Assembly (NCBI GenBank): GCA_028688525.1
Contig: JAQTYA010000014.1
Coordinates: forward strand, 1-48,284
Source of the DNA: Methylococcus sp.
GTDB taxonomy: Bacteria > Pseudomonadota > Gammaproteobacteria > Methylococcales > Methylococcaceae
Reading direction: 5' to 3'
DNA length: 48,284 nucleotides
Of this stretch, positions 24,161 to 32,242 are shown in pieces. A program made the position numbers and the translations under genes. How positions within the stretch are numbered: position 1 is the first letter of the stretch; each line of letters begins with the position of its first letter. Below the pieces are notes generated by a model that did not search any database, was not told the DNA's origin, and was given only the letters and a program-made list of their open reading frames with translations.

Positions 24161-24555
24161 TCGTTCTGGACGCGCATGTGCTGCTTTGGTGGGCATCCGG
24201 GGATCAAGCGCAACTCTCGGCGGCAGCCTCGCAGGCAATCGCGGGCGAATTGAATGGCGGCCAGATTGTCGTCTCGTCCATTTCTTTGTGGGAGTTGGCT
24301 ATGCTGGTCGCCAAAGACCGGGTAGCGATTTCGATGGATATCGAGGCCTGGCTGTCGGTCGTAAGCGAGATCGAGGCGGTCCGCTTCATGCCGGTGGATA
24401 ATGAAATCGCCGTGAAAAGTGTTGAACTGCCGGGCGAATTTCATAAAGACCCGGCCGATCGCATCATTGTGGTAACGGCCCACAAGCTTGCCGTACCGCT
24501 GATGACCGCGGATGACAAGATTCGCGGCTATCCACATGTGCGTACGCTTTGGTGA
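24157..24555 (+). CDS. PIN-domain toxin (VapC-like)
   Basis: The 132-aa protein is a PIN-domain RNase: D5 in VLDAHVLLWW, E46 in SISLWELAML, and the later acidic residues in HKDPADRIIV and LMTADDKI. Such toxins cleave tRNA or other RNA unless bound by their antitoxin. GTG at 24157 overlaps the antitoxin stop by GTGA. The catalytic set looks complete although its antitoxin gene carries a stop, so the toxin must be silent, neutralised in trans, or balanced by the truncated antitoxin. Confidence 0.85.
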   Translation: MIVLDAHVLLWWASGDQAQLSAAASQAIAGELNGGQIVVSSISLWELAMLVAKDRVAISMDIEAWLSVVSEIEAVRFMPVDNEIAVKSVELPGEFHKDPADRIIVVTAHKLAVPLMTADDKIRGYPHVRTLW

Positions 24556-24569
24556 TCTCTGATGACGAT

Positions 24570-24698
24570 CAAGCCCTTCGGCAGCCGTAGTCCTGCTCGG
24601 ATCGTCTAGCTGACCGAAGCGTAGCGGCCTTGGGCGATTTTCTGGGTAATGAATTGCTCAAATTAAGTGCCCAAAGTGGCACTGGTGTTCTTCTGCAT
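24570..24698 (-). pseudogene. ParD-type antitoxin, decayed
   Basis: The minus strand from ATG at 24696-24698 reads MQKNTSATLGT, stop, FEQFITQKIAQGRYASVS, stop, TIRAGLRLPKG. This is the N-terminal part of the ParD/CC2985 family (KNTSVTLG...F...GRYxSxSExxRAGLRL), with two nonsense changes, and the C-terminal toxin-binding tail is lost. A good ribosome binding site (AAGGAGA) remains. No parE is next to it. Confidence 0.75.
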
Positions 24699-24755
24699 GA
24701 GAAGTCTCCTTGGGCGCTGCTGCTATATTGAAATGCCTTTTCGACGTGCTTGGCG

Positions 24756-25103
24756 TCATTCAAATAGGATTGCTTCGACTCTGGCCAGGACTTCATCAAC
24801 GATGTACTGGGGCACGGCCTCCTTGAGGCGTACATTCCGCGCACGCCAGTCCAGCGACTTCAATTGGTGGCAGTGAACGGCCCCCTGGGTATCCGTTCCT
24901 GCGCCCATCAGCGTAACCACCGTCCCATAGGTACGTGCCGCAGCCGCAGCTCCCTGCGAAATCGGGCAAATCATCGCCAGCCCTTGCTGGTTAAAAACCT
25001 TGCCACTTAAGACAAGGCCGAAGTGCGGACCTTTTATCTCTCGGCCGGAAGACGGGTCGAAATCGAGATGCACGATGTCGCCACGGTTTGGCAGATACGC
25101 CAT
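24756..25103 (-). CDS. mazF: MazF/PemK-family endoribonuclease toxin
   Basis: The 115-aa protein has the MazF fold: MAYLPNRGDIVHLDFDPSSG with the conserved G-D-I-V, GPHFGLVLSGKVFNQQ, MICPISQG and a HCHQLKSLDWRAR stretch. MazF cuts single-stranded mRNA at short motifs when free of MazE. It is second in a pair with the antitoxin; ATG overlaps the antitoxin stop as TGATG. Length and key arginine in the S-G-R loop are normal, so it should be active. Confidence 0.92.
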   Translation of the reverse strand: MAYLPNRGDIVHLDFDPSSGREIKGPHFGLVLSGKVFNQQGLAMICPISQGAAAAARTYGTVVTLMGAGTDTQGAVHCHQLKSLDWRARNVRLKEAVPQYIVDEVLARVEAILFE

Positions 25104-25348
25104 CAGCCATTCTCCAGACCGACAGAGGGTATCTCATCCCAGCCTTCGACTCGCGGCAGTCCTTCCGGCATTTCGGCCATCAGCTCGGCCAGCTTATAAC
25201 GCGGGCGGGCGGGCGCCTCGACGGTCATCTTCTTCCCCAAGAGATGAAGTTCGACCTGGGAACCGTCGCCCAGTCCATTCTGGTCAATAAATGCCTTGGG
25301 CACCGTCATCACGAGCGAGCCACCGGATTTGCGTAGGGTCTGAAGCAT
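25103..25348 (-). CDS. mazE: MazE/AbrB-type antitoxin
   Basis: The 81-aa protein has an N-terminal SpoVT/AbrB swapped-hairpin DNA-binding domain (LRKSGGSLVMTVPKAFIDQN, residues 4-23, then LGDGSQVEL). Its C-terminal tail (PEGLPRVEGWDEIPSVG) fits the MazF groove. It binds its own promoter and MazF. Two tandem ATGs are possible (25349-25351 and 25346-25348); the second is better spaced from AGGAGG. Confidence 0.9.
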   Translation of the reverse strand: MLQTLRKSGGSLVMTVPKAFIDQNGLGDGSQVELHLLGKKMTVEAPARPRYKLAELMAEMPEGLPRVEGWDEIPSVGLENG

Positions 25349-25474
25349 CATGGCCTCCTAGTGCGTTTCAAGTCTTATTTTTGTATAACAAGATGTTTTA
25401 TTCAAGTAGGACATTGTCGGCGGCTTAGTATGTAAGGTGTATGGCCTGTTTCGAGGCTGGCGCTACGGCCCATA

Positions 25475-25625
25475 GCCATCCTGCTCCAGAACCATAGTCT
25501 TCATATTGTCGTAGAGCCCTTGCCGCAGCACCCCGCCGAAGGCTTGGAAGGTCCACAGGTGACAGGCGAGCAGCGTGGGTAACTGCTCGTTGTCTGCGAA
25601 TTCCACATAAGTCCTGGCTATGAGC
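25475..25625 (-). pseudogene. istA: IS21 IstA fragment (second remnant)
   Basis: About 50 codons on the minus strand read ARTYVEFADNEQLPTLLACH, then WTFQAFGGVLRQGLYDNMKT, the centre of the IstA rve domain. Both ends are missing. It differs from the istA remnant at 2683-3662, so it comes from another IS21-family element. It lies just upstream of the trb cluster. Confidence 0.7.
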
Positions 25626-25630
25626 GAATT

Positions 25631-25648
25631 GGCCGCCCGCAGGCGGCC
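25631..25648. other. Perfect hairpin upstream of trb cluster
   Basis: GGCCGCC-CGCA-GGCGGCC has 7-bp perfect arms and a 4-nt loop. It has no T run, so an intrinsic terminator is unlikely; it marks the edge of the istA fragment. Confidence 0.4.
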
Positions 25649-25955
25649 ATGGGCGTCGAAATGCCATCTTACTGGCGTCGGGTACCGCCGACGCTACTGC
25701 CACACCCTCGTACAAGGCCCGTTGACCCCGGCGGTTCCCGAGAGATGGGTTGGCGATTTACCTAGGCTTCTATCTTCTCGCGAGCGGATTTCTGTCGCGC
25801 CGCCCCGACGCCGCCAGCCGTGGTTTAGGTCCGGACGGCGCAACCGGGGCGAAAGTTCTGCAGGAAATGAGCTCCGTTCCCAGGACGACCGCGCTTCCTG
25901 CAGATCTGGCATATCGATTGCTTTATCGCCACGCAAACGATTATCCAGCCTCCCC
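25649..25955. other. Leader region of trb cluster, no firm gene
   Basis: No supportable gene is seen. A plus-strand frame 25750-25959 could encode 69 aa ending in ALPADLAYRLLYRHANDYPA, and its TGA overlaps the trbB ATG as ATGA. That overlap is typical of coupled genes, but the sequence matches no family I know and its start is weak. It may be the end of a gene cut by the IS21 event. Confidence 0.4.
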
Positions 25956-26921
25956 ATGACACCTCTCAAGGACGACGACCGTTCCACCCTGAAAGCCCGA
26001 GCCAAGGAAAAACTGCGGCGCGATCTCGGCCCCGTGCTGCTCGATGCGCTGGCCGATCCCGAGACCGTCGAGATCATGCTGAACGCCGATGGCCGGCTGT
26101 GGCAGGAACGTCTGGGCCAGCCGATGCATTGCATCGGCACCCTGAGCGCCAGCCGGGCGGAAGCGGTCATTAAGACGGTCGCCGGATACCACGACAAGGA
26201 GATCACCCGCGCCAAGCCGATCCTGGAAGCAGAGTTTCCGCTGGACGGCTCGCGCTTCGCCGGCCAGATGCCCGACGTGGTTCCGGCGCCGACCTTCGCC
26301 ATCCGTAAGAAGGCGGTGGCGATCTTCACGCTTTCCCAGTATCTGGAGACCGGCATTCTGTCGGCGGCGCATATGAGCGTGCTGAAGCAGGCCATCGCTG
26401 CGCACCGGAACATCCTGGTGATCGGCGGCACCGGCTCGGGCAAAACCACGTTGGTCAACGCCCTCATCGCCGAGATGGTGGCTGCCGATCCGGCCGAGCG
26501 TCTGGTTCTCATCGAGGATACCGGCGAAATCCAGTGCACCGCCGAGAACTGTATCCAGTACCACACCACTACTGAAGTTTCGATGACTCGGCTGCTGCGC
26601 ACCACGCTGCGGATGCGGCCGGACCGTATTTTGGTCGGCGAGGTGCGTGGTCCGGAAGCACTGGATTTGCTGATGGCCTGGAATACCGGCCACGAAGGCG
26701 GCGCAGCGACGCTGCACGCGAACCATGCCAAGGCGGGCCTTGATCGATTGTCGATGCTCATCAGTATGCATCCGGAGGCGCCTCGGCCTATCGAGCCGCT
26801 GATCGGAGAGGCCGTGCATCTCCTCGTTCATATCGCCCGATCTCCTGAAGGCCGGCGCGTTAAGGAAATCCTCGAGGTTTCCGGTTACGCAGACGGCCGT
26901 TATCTGCTTCACCCTTTGTAA
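25956..26921 (+). CDS. trbB: TrbB, VirB11-like secretion ATPase
   Basis: The 321-aa protein is the hexameric traffic ATPase of the IncP-type mating-pair apparatus, homologous to VirB11. The N-terminal domain (to about 130) includes [12 protein letters not shown] and the SRFAGQMPD loop. Walker A is GGTGSGKTT at 157-165. An IEDTGEIQC Asp box, a [20 protein letters not shown] Walker B and a TLHAN His box follow. ATG at 25956 fits the family start. It is first of the trb operon and ends 14 bp before trbC. It energises pilus assembly and DNA transfer at the inner membrane. Confidence 0.95.
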   Translation: MTPLKDDDRSTLKARAKEKLRRDLGPVLLDALADPETVEIMLNADGRLWQERLGQPMHCIGTLSASRAEAVIKTVAGYHDKEITRAKPILEAEFPLDGSRFAGQMPDVVPAPTFAIRKKAVAIFTLSQYLETGILSAAHMSVLKQAIAAHRNILVIGGTGSGKTTLVNALIAEMVAADPAERLVLIEDTGEIQCTAENCIQYHTTTEVSMTRLLRTTLRMRPDRILVGEVRGPEALDLLMAWNTGHEGGAATLHANHAKAGLDRLSMLISMHPEAPRPIEPLIGEAVHLLVHIARSPEGRRVKEILEVSGYADGRYLLHPL

Positions 26922-26935
26922 CGGAGTTTCACCCC

Positions 26936-27304
26936 ATGCGCTCTCAATCTTTCTCAGCCGGTGGGCCGCTGCTCGCTATTAGCCTCGTTCTGGCCGTCTG
27001 CCTGATCTTGCCCGAACATGCATTCGCCTCCGAGGGCAGCGGCGGGCAATTGCCTTACGAATCCTGGCTGACCAATCTGCGCAACAGCGTCACCGGGCCG
27101 GTGGCCTTCGCCTTGTCGGTCATCGGCATCGTCATTGCCGGCGGCGTGCTGATTTTCGGTGGCGACCTCAACGGCTTTTTCCGTACGATGATCTTCATCG
27201 TGCTGGTGATGGCGCTGCTGGTCGGTGCGCAGAACATCATGGGAACGTTCTTCGGCCGGGGCGCGGAAATCGCCTGGCTCGGCGAGCCCGCCAGGCTGGC
27301 CTGA
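26936..27304 (+). CDS. trbC: TrbC, VirB2-like pilin precursor
   Basis: The 122-aa prepilin has a long signal peptide ([20 protein letters not shown], cut probable after HAFA), then a mature part with two membrane helices: [20 protein letters not shown] and [17 protein letters not shown], separated by [11 protein letters not shown]. IncP TrbC is trimmed and cyclised to form the conjugative pilus. The gene is 2 bp before trbD, with a good AACGGAG site upstream. Confidence 0.93.
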   Translation: MRSQSFSAGGPLLAISLVLAVCLILPEHAFASEGSGGQLPYESWLTNLRNSVTGPVAFALSVIGIVIAGGVLIFGGDLNGFFRTMIFIVLVMALLVGAQNIMGTFFGRGAEIAWLGEPARLA

Positions 27305-27306
27305 GC

Positions 27307-27618
27307 ATGGCGCTGCGCAAAATCCCCATTCGCCGGGCCGGCACCCGGGACAACCTGTTCCTAGGTGGGGACCGCGAGCTGGTGATGTTCTCCGGGCTTC
27401 TGGCCTTCGCCCTGGTGTTTAGCGCTCAGGAGCTGAGGGCCGCCGTCGTCGGCATGCTGCTGTGGTTCGGATCGCTATATCTGTTCCGGCTGATGGCAAA
27501 GTCCGATCCCAAGCTGCGCTTCGTCTATCTGCGCCATCGGCGGTACCAGCCGTATTATCCGGCGCGCTCGACGCCATTCCGGATCAATACCACCAGCCAG
27601 GGCCGGGGGCACCCGTGA
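27307..27618 (+). CDS. trbD: TrbD, VirB3-like inner-membrane protein
   Basis: The 103-aa protein begins with the VirB3-type start (MALRKIPIRRAGTRDNLFLG) and has a double-pass membrane segment (LVMFSGLLAFALVFSAQELR then GMLLWFGSLYLFRLM). The C-terminus is basic. In the mating apparatus VirB3/TrbD sits with the VirB4/TrbE ATPase; the two are fused in some systems. Its TGA overlaps the trbE GTG as GTGA. Confidence 0.92.
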   Translation: MALRKIPIRRAGTRDNLFLGGDRELVMFSGLLAFALVFSAQELRAAVVGMLLWFGSLYLFRLMAKSDPKLRFVYLRHRRYQPYYPARSTPFRINTTSQGRGHP

Positions 27619-30152
27619 TCCAAGCGTTAGCGTTCGCCATCGCCGCAGCGGGCGGTGGCTTGGTGTTGATGCTCTGGTCGCGCCTGCGGGTGGTCGATTC
27701 GGCGCTTAAACTCAAGCCGCACCGTTCCGGGCAGGCCGGATTGGCCGATCTGTTGAATTATGCCGCGGTGGTCGACGACGGCGTGATCGTGTGTAAGAAC
27801 GGCGCATTTGTAGCGGCGTGGCAGTACCGCGGCGACGACCATGCCAGCAGCACCGAGGCGCAGCGCGAACTGGTGTCGTTCCGGATCAACCAGGCATTGT
27901 CCGCGCTCGGCAACGGGTGGATGGTGCACGTCGATGCGGTGCGTAGGCCCTCGCCCAGCTACCCGGCGCCCGGCCTTTCGCATTTCCCCGATCCCGTGAC
28001 GGCTGCCATGGATGAGGAGCGGCGGCGGCTGTTCGAAACCCTGGGCACGCTGTACGAAGGCTATTTTGTGCTGACGGCGACTTACTTCCCGCCGCTGCTG
28101 GCCCAGCGCAAGTTCGTCGAGCTCATGTTCGACGACGATGCCAAGGCGCCGGATTCCAGATCCCGCACCTACGGCTTGATCGCCGCGTTTCAGCGCGAGT
28201 GCGCAACACTGGAATCGCGGCTGTCCTCTGCGGTTTCGCTGGAACGTTTGCATGGCCGTACGCTGATCCATGAGGATGGCTCGACCGTGACGCATGACGA
28301 GTTCTTGAGCTGGCTGCAGTTCTGCATCACCGGCCTCAGCCATCCGGTACAGTTGCCCAGCAATCCGATGTACCTGGATGCGCTGCTCGGCGGGCAGGAG
28401 CTCTGGGGCGGAGTGGTGCCGAAGATCGGCGAGCGCTTCATCCAGACCGTCGCCATCGAAGGCTTTCCGCTGGAATCCCATCCCGGCATTTTGACCGCAC
28501 TGGGCGAGATTCCTTCCGAATACCGCTGGTCCAACCGCTTCATCTTCATGGATCCGCATGAAGCGGTGGGCCATCTCGACACGTTCCGCAAGAAGTGGCG
28601 GCAAAAGATGCGGGGTTTCATCGACCAGGTCTTCAACACCCACACCGGCCCGGTGGACCAGGATGCCGTGGCGATGGTGGCCGATGCCGAATCCGCCATG
28701 GCCGACGTCAACAGCGGTCTGGTCGCCATGGGCTATTACACCAGCGTCGTGGTGCTCATGGATCCGGATCGCGCCCGGCTGGAAGCCTCGGCCCGCCAGA
28801 TCGCCAAAGCCATCAACGGCCTGGGGTTCGCCGCCCGGATCGAAACCCTCAACACCTTGGACGCCTATCTGGGCAGCTTGCCGGGCCACGGCGTCGAGAA
28901 CGTGCGCCGGCCCCTCATCAATACCCTGAACCTGGCCGATCTGCTGCCGACCAGTACGATCTGGACCGGCCAGGACGAGGCGCCGTGCCCGATGTATCCG
29001 CCCCAATCGCCCGCGCTGATGCATTGCGTGACCCACGGCGCGACGCCGTTCCGCTTGAACCTGCACGTGCGCGATCTCGGCCATACCTTCCTGTTCGGCC
29101 CGACCGGCGCGGGCAAGTCGACCCATCTGGGCTTGATCGCGGCGCAACTCCGCCGCTATCCGGGCATGTCGGTGTACGTGTTCGACAAGGGCTTGTCGAT
29201 GTATCCGCTCGCCAAGGCGATCGGCGGTCAGCATTTTACGGTGGCCGCAGACGACGAGCGGCTTGCGTTCTGTCCTTTGCAATTCCTGGACAGCAAGAGC
29301 GACCGCGCCTGGGCCATGGAGTGGATCGATACCGTGCTGGCGCTCAATGGCGTTCACACCGACCCGGCGCAACGTAACGAGATTGGCCACGCGATCCTGA
29401 ATCTGCATGCTAGCGGCTCGAAGACGCTGTCGGAATTTGCGGTGACGATCCAGGACGATGCGATCCGCGAGGCGCTCAAGCCCTATACGGTAGACGGCGC
29501 AATGGGCCATCTGCTGGATGCGGAAGCCGACGGCCTGGCGCTGTCCTCGTTCATGGTGTTCGAAATCGAAGACCTTATGAATCTCGGCGAACGCTATGCG
29601 CTGCCGGTGTTGCTCTATCTGTTCCGCCGCATCGAGCGATCCTTGCAGGGCCAGCCGGCTGCCATCATCCTCGACGAAGCCTGGCTGATGCTGGGGCATC
29701 CGGTGTTCCGCGCGAAGATCCGGGAATGGCTCAAGGTGCTGCGTAAGGCGAACTGCCTGGTGCTGATGGCGACCCAGAGCCTTTCCGACGCGGCGAATTC
29801 AGGCATTCTGGATGTCATCGTCGAATCGACGGCGACCAAGATTTACTTGCCCAACGTCTACGCCCGCGACGAAGACACCGCGGCGCTTTACCGGCGCTTG
29901 GGGCTGAACGCGCGCCAGATCGAAATCCTCGCGACGGCGGTGCCGAAGCAGCACTACTACTACGTATCGGAGCAGGGCAGGCGGCTCTACGACCTGGCCC
30001 TGGGGCCGCTGGCGCTCGCTTTCGTCGGTGCCTCGGACAAGGCATCCCTCGCCACCATTCGAGGGCTGGAAGCCAAGCACGGTCCAGCGTGGGTGGAGGC
30101 TTGGCTGCGCCTCCGGGGTTTGGACCCCGACGACTACGGGATGGCCGCATGA
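27615..30152 (+). CDS. trbE: TrbE, VirB4-like secretion ATPase
   Basis: The 845-aa protein is the large ATPase of the mating-pair system. It starts with a membrane segment (ALAFAIAAAGGGLVLMLW), which is unusual for VirB4 but normal for TrbE. The N-terminal CagE/TrbE/VirB domain reaches to about residue 400. Walker A is GPTGAGKST at 495-503 and Walker B is IILDEAW with D687 and E688. GTG at 27615 overlaps trbD. The ATG of trbF overlaps its stop as ATGA. It drives pilus subunit handling and substrate passage. Confidence 0.95.
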   Translation: MIQALAFAIAAAGGGLVLMLWSRLRVVDSALKLKPHRSGQAGLADLLNYAAVVDDGVIVCKNGAFVAAWQYRGDDHASSTEAQRELVSFRINQALSALGNGWMVHVDAVRRPSPSYPAPGLSHFPDPVTAAMDEERRRLFETLGTLYEGYFVLTATYFPPLLAQRKFVELMFDDDAKAPDSRSRTYGLIAAFQRECATLESRLSSAVSLERLHGRTLIHEDGSTVTHDEFLSWLQFCITGLSHPVQLPSNPMYLDALLGGQELWGGVVPKIGERFIQTVAIEGFPLESHPGILTALGEIPSEYRWSNRFIFMDPHEAVGHLDTFRKKWRQKMRGFIDQVFNTHTGPVDQDAVAMVADAESAMADVNSGLVAMGYYTSVVVLMDPDRARLEASARQIAKAINGLGFAARIETLNTLDAYLGSLPGHGVENVRRPLINTLNLADLLPTSTIWTGQDEAPCPMYPPQSPALMHCVTHGATPFRLNLHVRDLGHTFLFGPTGAGKSTHLGLIAAQLRRYPGMSVYVFDKGLSMYPLAKAIGGQHFTVAADDERLAFCPLQFLDSKSDRAWAMEWIDTVLALNGVHTDPAQRNEIGHAILNLHASGSKTLSEFAVTIQDDAIREALKPYTVDGAMGHLLDAEADGLALSSFMVFEIEDLMNLGERYALPVLLYLFRRIERSLQGQPAAIILDEAWLMLGHPVFRAKIREWLKVLRKANCLVLMATQSLSDAANSGILDVIVESTATKIYLPNVYARDEDTAALYRRLGLNARQIEILATAVPKQHYYYVSEQGRRLYDLALGPLALAFVGASDKASLATIRGLEAKHGPAWVEAWLRLRGLDPDDYGMAA

Positions 30153-30865
30153 ATTCGAATGATCCCATGCTGAAGCCCTCGGTTTCGGCAGAAAATCCCT
30201 ACCTCGCCGCACGCCGCAGTTGGAACGACCACGTGGGGCAAGTGGTGGCCTCCCGGCAGGCCTGGCAAGTCGTCGGCTTGCTCTCGCTCCTGATCGCCCT
30301 CGCCAGTGTCGGCGGCATCATCCATATCGGCAGCCAATCCAAGTTCGTTCCCTACGTGGTCGAGGTGGACAAGCTGGGCCAGGCGGTGGCGGTAGCGCCG
30401 GCCGAGCAGGCGTCGCCCGTCGATGCGCGCGTGATGCACGCCGCGGTGGCTTCCTTCATCGGCGACGCACGGCTGGTCACGCCGGACGTCGCCTTGCAGC
30501 GCAAAGCGGTATACCGGGTGTACGCCATGCTGGCGATCAACGATCCGGCCACGGCCAAGATGAATCAGTGGCTGAATGGCACGGAGGACGCCAGTCCGTT
30601 TAAGCGGTCGGCCAAGGAGTCCGTCAGCGTAGAAATCGTCTCTGTGATTCCGCAATCGCCGGAAACCTGGCAGGTCGATTGGGTGGAAACCGTCCATGAC
30701 CGCCAGGGCAACGTCAAGAACCCACCCTCTCGGATGCGCGCCTTGGTGACGGCCTATGTCGTCGCCCAGACCCCGCAAATCACCGAAGATCAAATACGCA
30801 ACAATCCTTTAGGCATCTATATGCGCGACTATTCCTGGTCGAAACAAACGGCGGCTGCGCCATGA
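30149..30865 (+). CDS. trbF: TrbF, VirB8-like scaffold protein
   Basis: The 238-aa bitopic protein has a short cytoplasmic N-terminus (NPYLAARRSWNDHVGQVVAS), one membrane helix (VVGLLSLLIALASVGGIIHI, about 43-62) and a periplasmic NTF2-like VirB8 domain with YVVEVDKLGQAVAVAP, KAVYRVYAMLAI and ETWQVDWVETV. It forms the inner-membrane platform of the secretion channel. Its end overlaps trbG by 4 bp. Confidence 0.93.
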   Translation: MNSNDPMLKPSVSAENPYLAARRSWNDHVGQVVASRQAWQVVGLLSLLIALASVGGIIHIGSQSKFVPYVVEVDKLGQAVAVAPAEQASPVDARVMHAAVASFIGDARLVTPDVALQRKAVYRVYAMLAINDPATAKMNQWLNGTEDASPFKRSAKESVSVEIVSVIPQSPETWQVDWVETVHDRQGNVKNPPSRMRALVTAYVVAQTPQITEDQIRNNPLGIYMRDYSWSKQTAAAP

Positions 30866-31752
30866 AACGCGGTGCTTACGGTCTGATCTTGAGCCTTGCG
30901 CCCGTGCTTGCTGCGGCGGTGCCGGGCAACGATCTGGCCGATATGTATTTCTCCCAGCCGAACCCGACGCTGACCCCGCAGGAACGCCAAGCCATCGCCA
31001 TCGCCGAGCGCTGGCAGGCGGCCGCCGCTTCAGGCGTCAAACCGGTGCCCGGTCCGGACGGCACGATCCGATTCCTGTTCGGCGCCTCACAGCCCAGCAT
31101 CGTATGCGCGGTCCTTCAGGTATGCGATGTGGAATTGCAGCCTGGCGAACAGGTGAATTCGATCCATCTAGGCGATACCGCCCGCTGGACGGTGGAGCCG
31201 GCCATCACCGGCAGCGGCGCGGCCGAGGTGCAGCACCTCATCATCAAACCCATGGACGTTGGGCTGGAAACCTCGCTCATCGTGACCACCAATCGCCGCA
31301 CCTATCATCTGCGTCTGCGTTCGCATCGCACCCAGCTCATGCCGCGGGTGGCGTTCACCTATACCGACGACGCGCTGGCGAAGTGGGAGGTGCTCAAGGC
31401 TACTGAGACGAAGGAGCGCCAGGACCGGACGCTGCCGGGCAGCGGCGAGTACCTGGGCGACCTGAGCTTCGATTATTCCATCGAGGGCAGCGCCGGCTGG
31501 AAGCCGGTGCGGGTGTACAACGACGGCGCCAAGACCGTCATCGAAATGCCCGGTGCGATGGCGCAGACCGAAGCGCCCACGCTCCTGGTCGTCCGCAAGG
31601 ACGGTGGCCTGTTCAACGAGGATGAAACCGTGATGGTGAATTACCGTCTGCAGGGCAACCGCTACATCGTGGATGCCGTTTTCGACAAGGCGATCTTGAT
31701 TGCCGGCGTAGGGTCTGGGCAAGACCTCGTGACGATCCAGAAGGGGAAGTAG
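30862..31752 (+). CDS. trbG: TrbG, VirB9-like outer channel protein
   Basis: The 296-aa exported protein has a signal peptide (LILSLAPVLAAAVPG), a VirB9/CagX N-terminal domain (RFLFGASQPSIVCAVLQVCD, TYHLRLRSH) and a C-terminal domain with YSIEGSAGWKPVRVYNDGAK, TVIEMP and NYRLQGNRYIVDAVFDKA. It builds the outer-membrane core complex with TrbH and TrbI. A 4-bp overlap with trbF precedes it and one base separates it from the trbH start. Confidence 0.94.
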   Translation: MKRGAYGLILSLAPVLAAAVPGNDLADMYFSQPNPTLTPQERQAIAIAERWQAAAASGVKPVPGPDGTIRFLFGASQPSIVCAVLQVCDVELQPGEQVNSIHLGDTARWTVEPAITGSGAAEVQHLIIKPMDVGLETSLIVTTNRRTYHLRLRSHRTQLMPRVAFTYTDDALAKWEVLKATETKERQDRTLPGSGEYLGDLSFDYSIEGSAGWKPVRVYNDGAKTVIEMPGAMAQTEAPTLLVVRKDGGLFNEDETVMVNYRLQGNRYIVDAVFDKAILIAGVGSGQDLVTIQKGK

Positions 31753-31753
31753 G

Positions 31754-32236
31754 GTGGCCGCTTTTTATGTCTCCCGTGTGTTCCAAATGGCGCTGATTGC
31801 CGGGGCGATTCATCTGGCAGGCTGCGCGGCGCAGCCGTCCTATGGCAATTTCACGCGGCTTTCCGAAGGCGCTGGCCATCAACTCGCGGCAGATACCGTG
31901 CAACAGTTGGCAGCGCTCTATCCGCCGGCGCGTACCCATTTCCAGTTGATCCGGACCGACCAGGACGCGTTCGGCGCCGCTCTGAGCGAAGCGCTGCGTG
32001 CCAAGGGCTATGCGCTCGAGGACGCAGCGCCTCCGGCCAAACTGTGGCAACGCTGGTGGTCGAAGCCTAACCCTATGGCCGAAGATGGCCTGGCGCTGCG
32101 CTACGTTGTCGATCGCCAAGCCGGCGCCGATTTGTACTGGGTTAAAGTGACCGTCGGCAACGCGTCGCTGACCCGTGCCTATCGGTTGCAGGACAACGCT
32201 CTGGTCGCCGCCGGCGCCTGGGTACGCAAAGCGTGA
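31754..32236 (+). CDS. trbH: TrbH lipoprotein (VirB7-like role)
   Basis: The 160-aa protein starts with GTG at 31754 and has a lipoprotein signal (FQMALIAGAIHLAGC, lipobox LAGC with the modified Cys at residue 24). The mature part is the TrbH domain: QLAALYPPARTHFQL, FGAALSEALRAKGYAL, and a C-terminal LYWVKVTVGNASLTRAYRLQ. It anchors the VirB9-type ring in the outer membrane. Seven bases separate it from trbI. Confidence 0.9.
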   Translation: MAAFYVSRVFQMALIAGAIHLAGCAAQPSYGNFTRLSEGAGHQLAADTVQQLAALYPPARTHFQLIRTDQDAFGAALSEALRAKGYALEDAAPPAKLWQRWWSKPNPMAEDGLALRYVVDRQAGADLYWVKVTVGNASLTRAYRLQDNALVAAGAWVRKA

Positions 32237-32242
32237 TCCGGC

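Noticed and set aside
27627-29699. 690-aa minus-strand frame opposite trbE
   Set aside because: Antisense shadow of trbE; composition is His- and Gln-rich nonsense and trbE has all VirB4 motifs.
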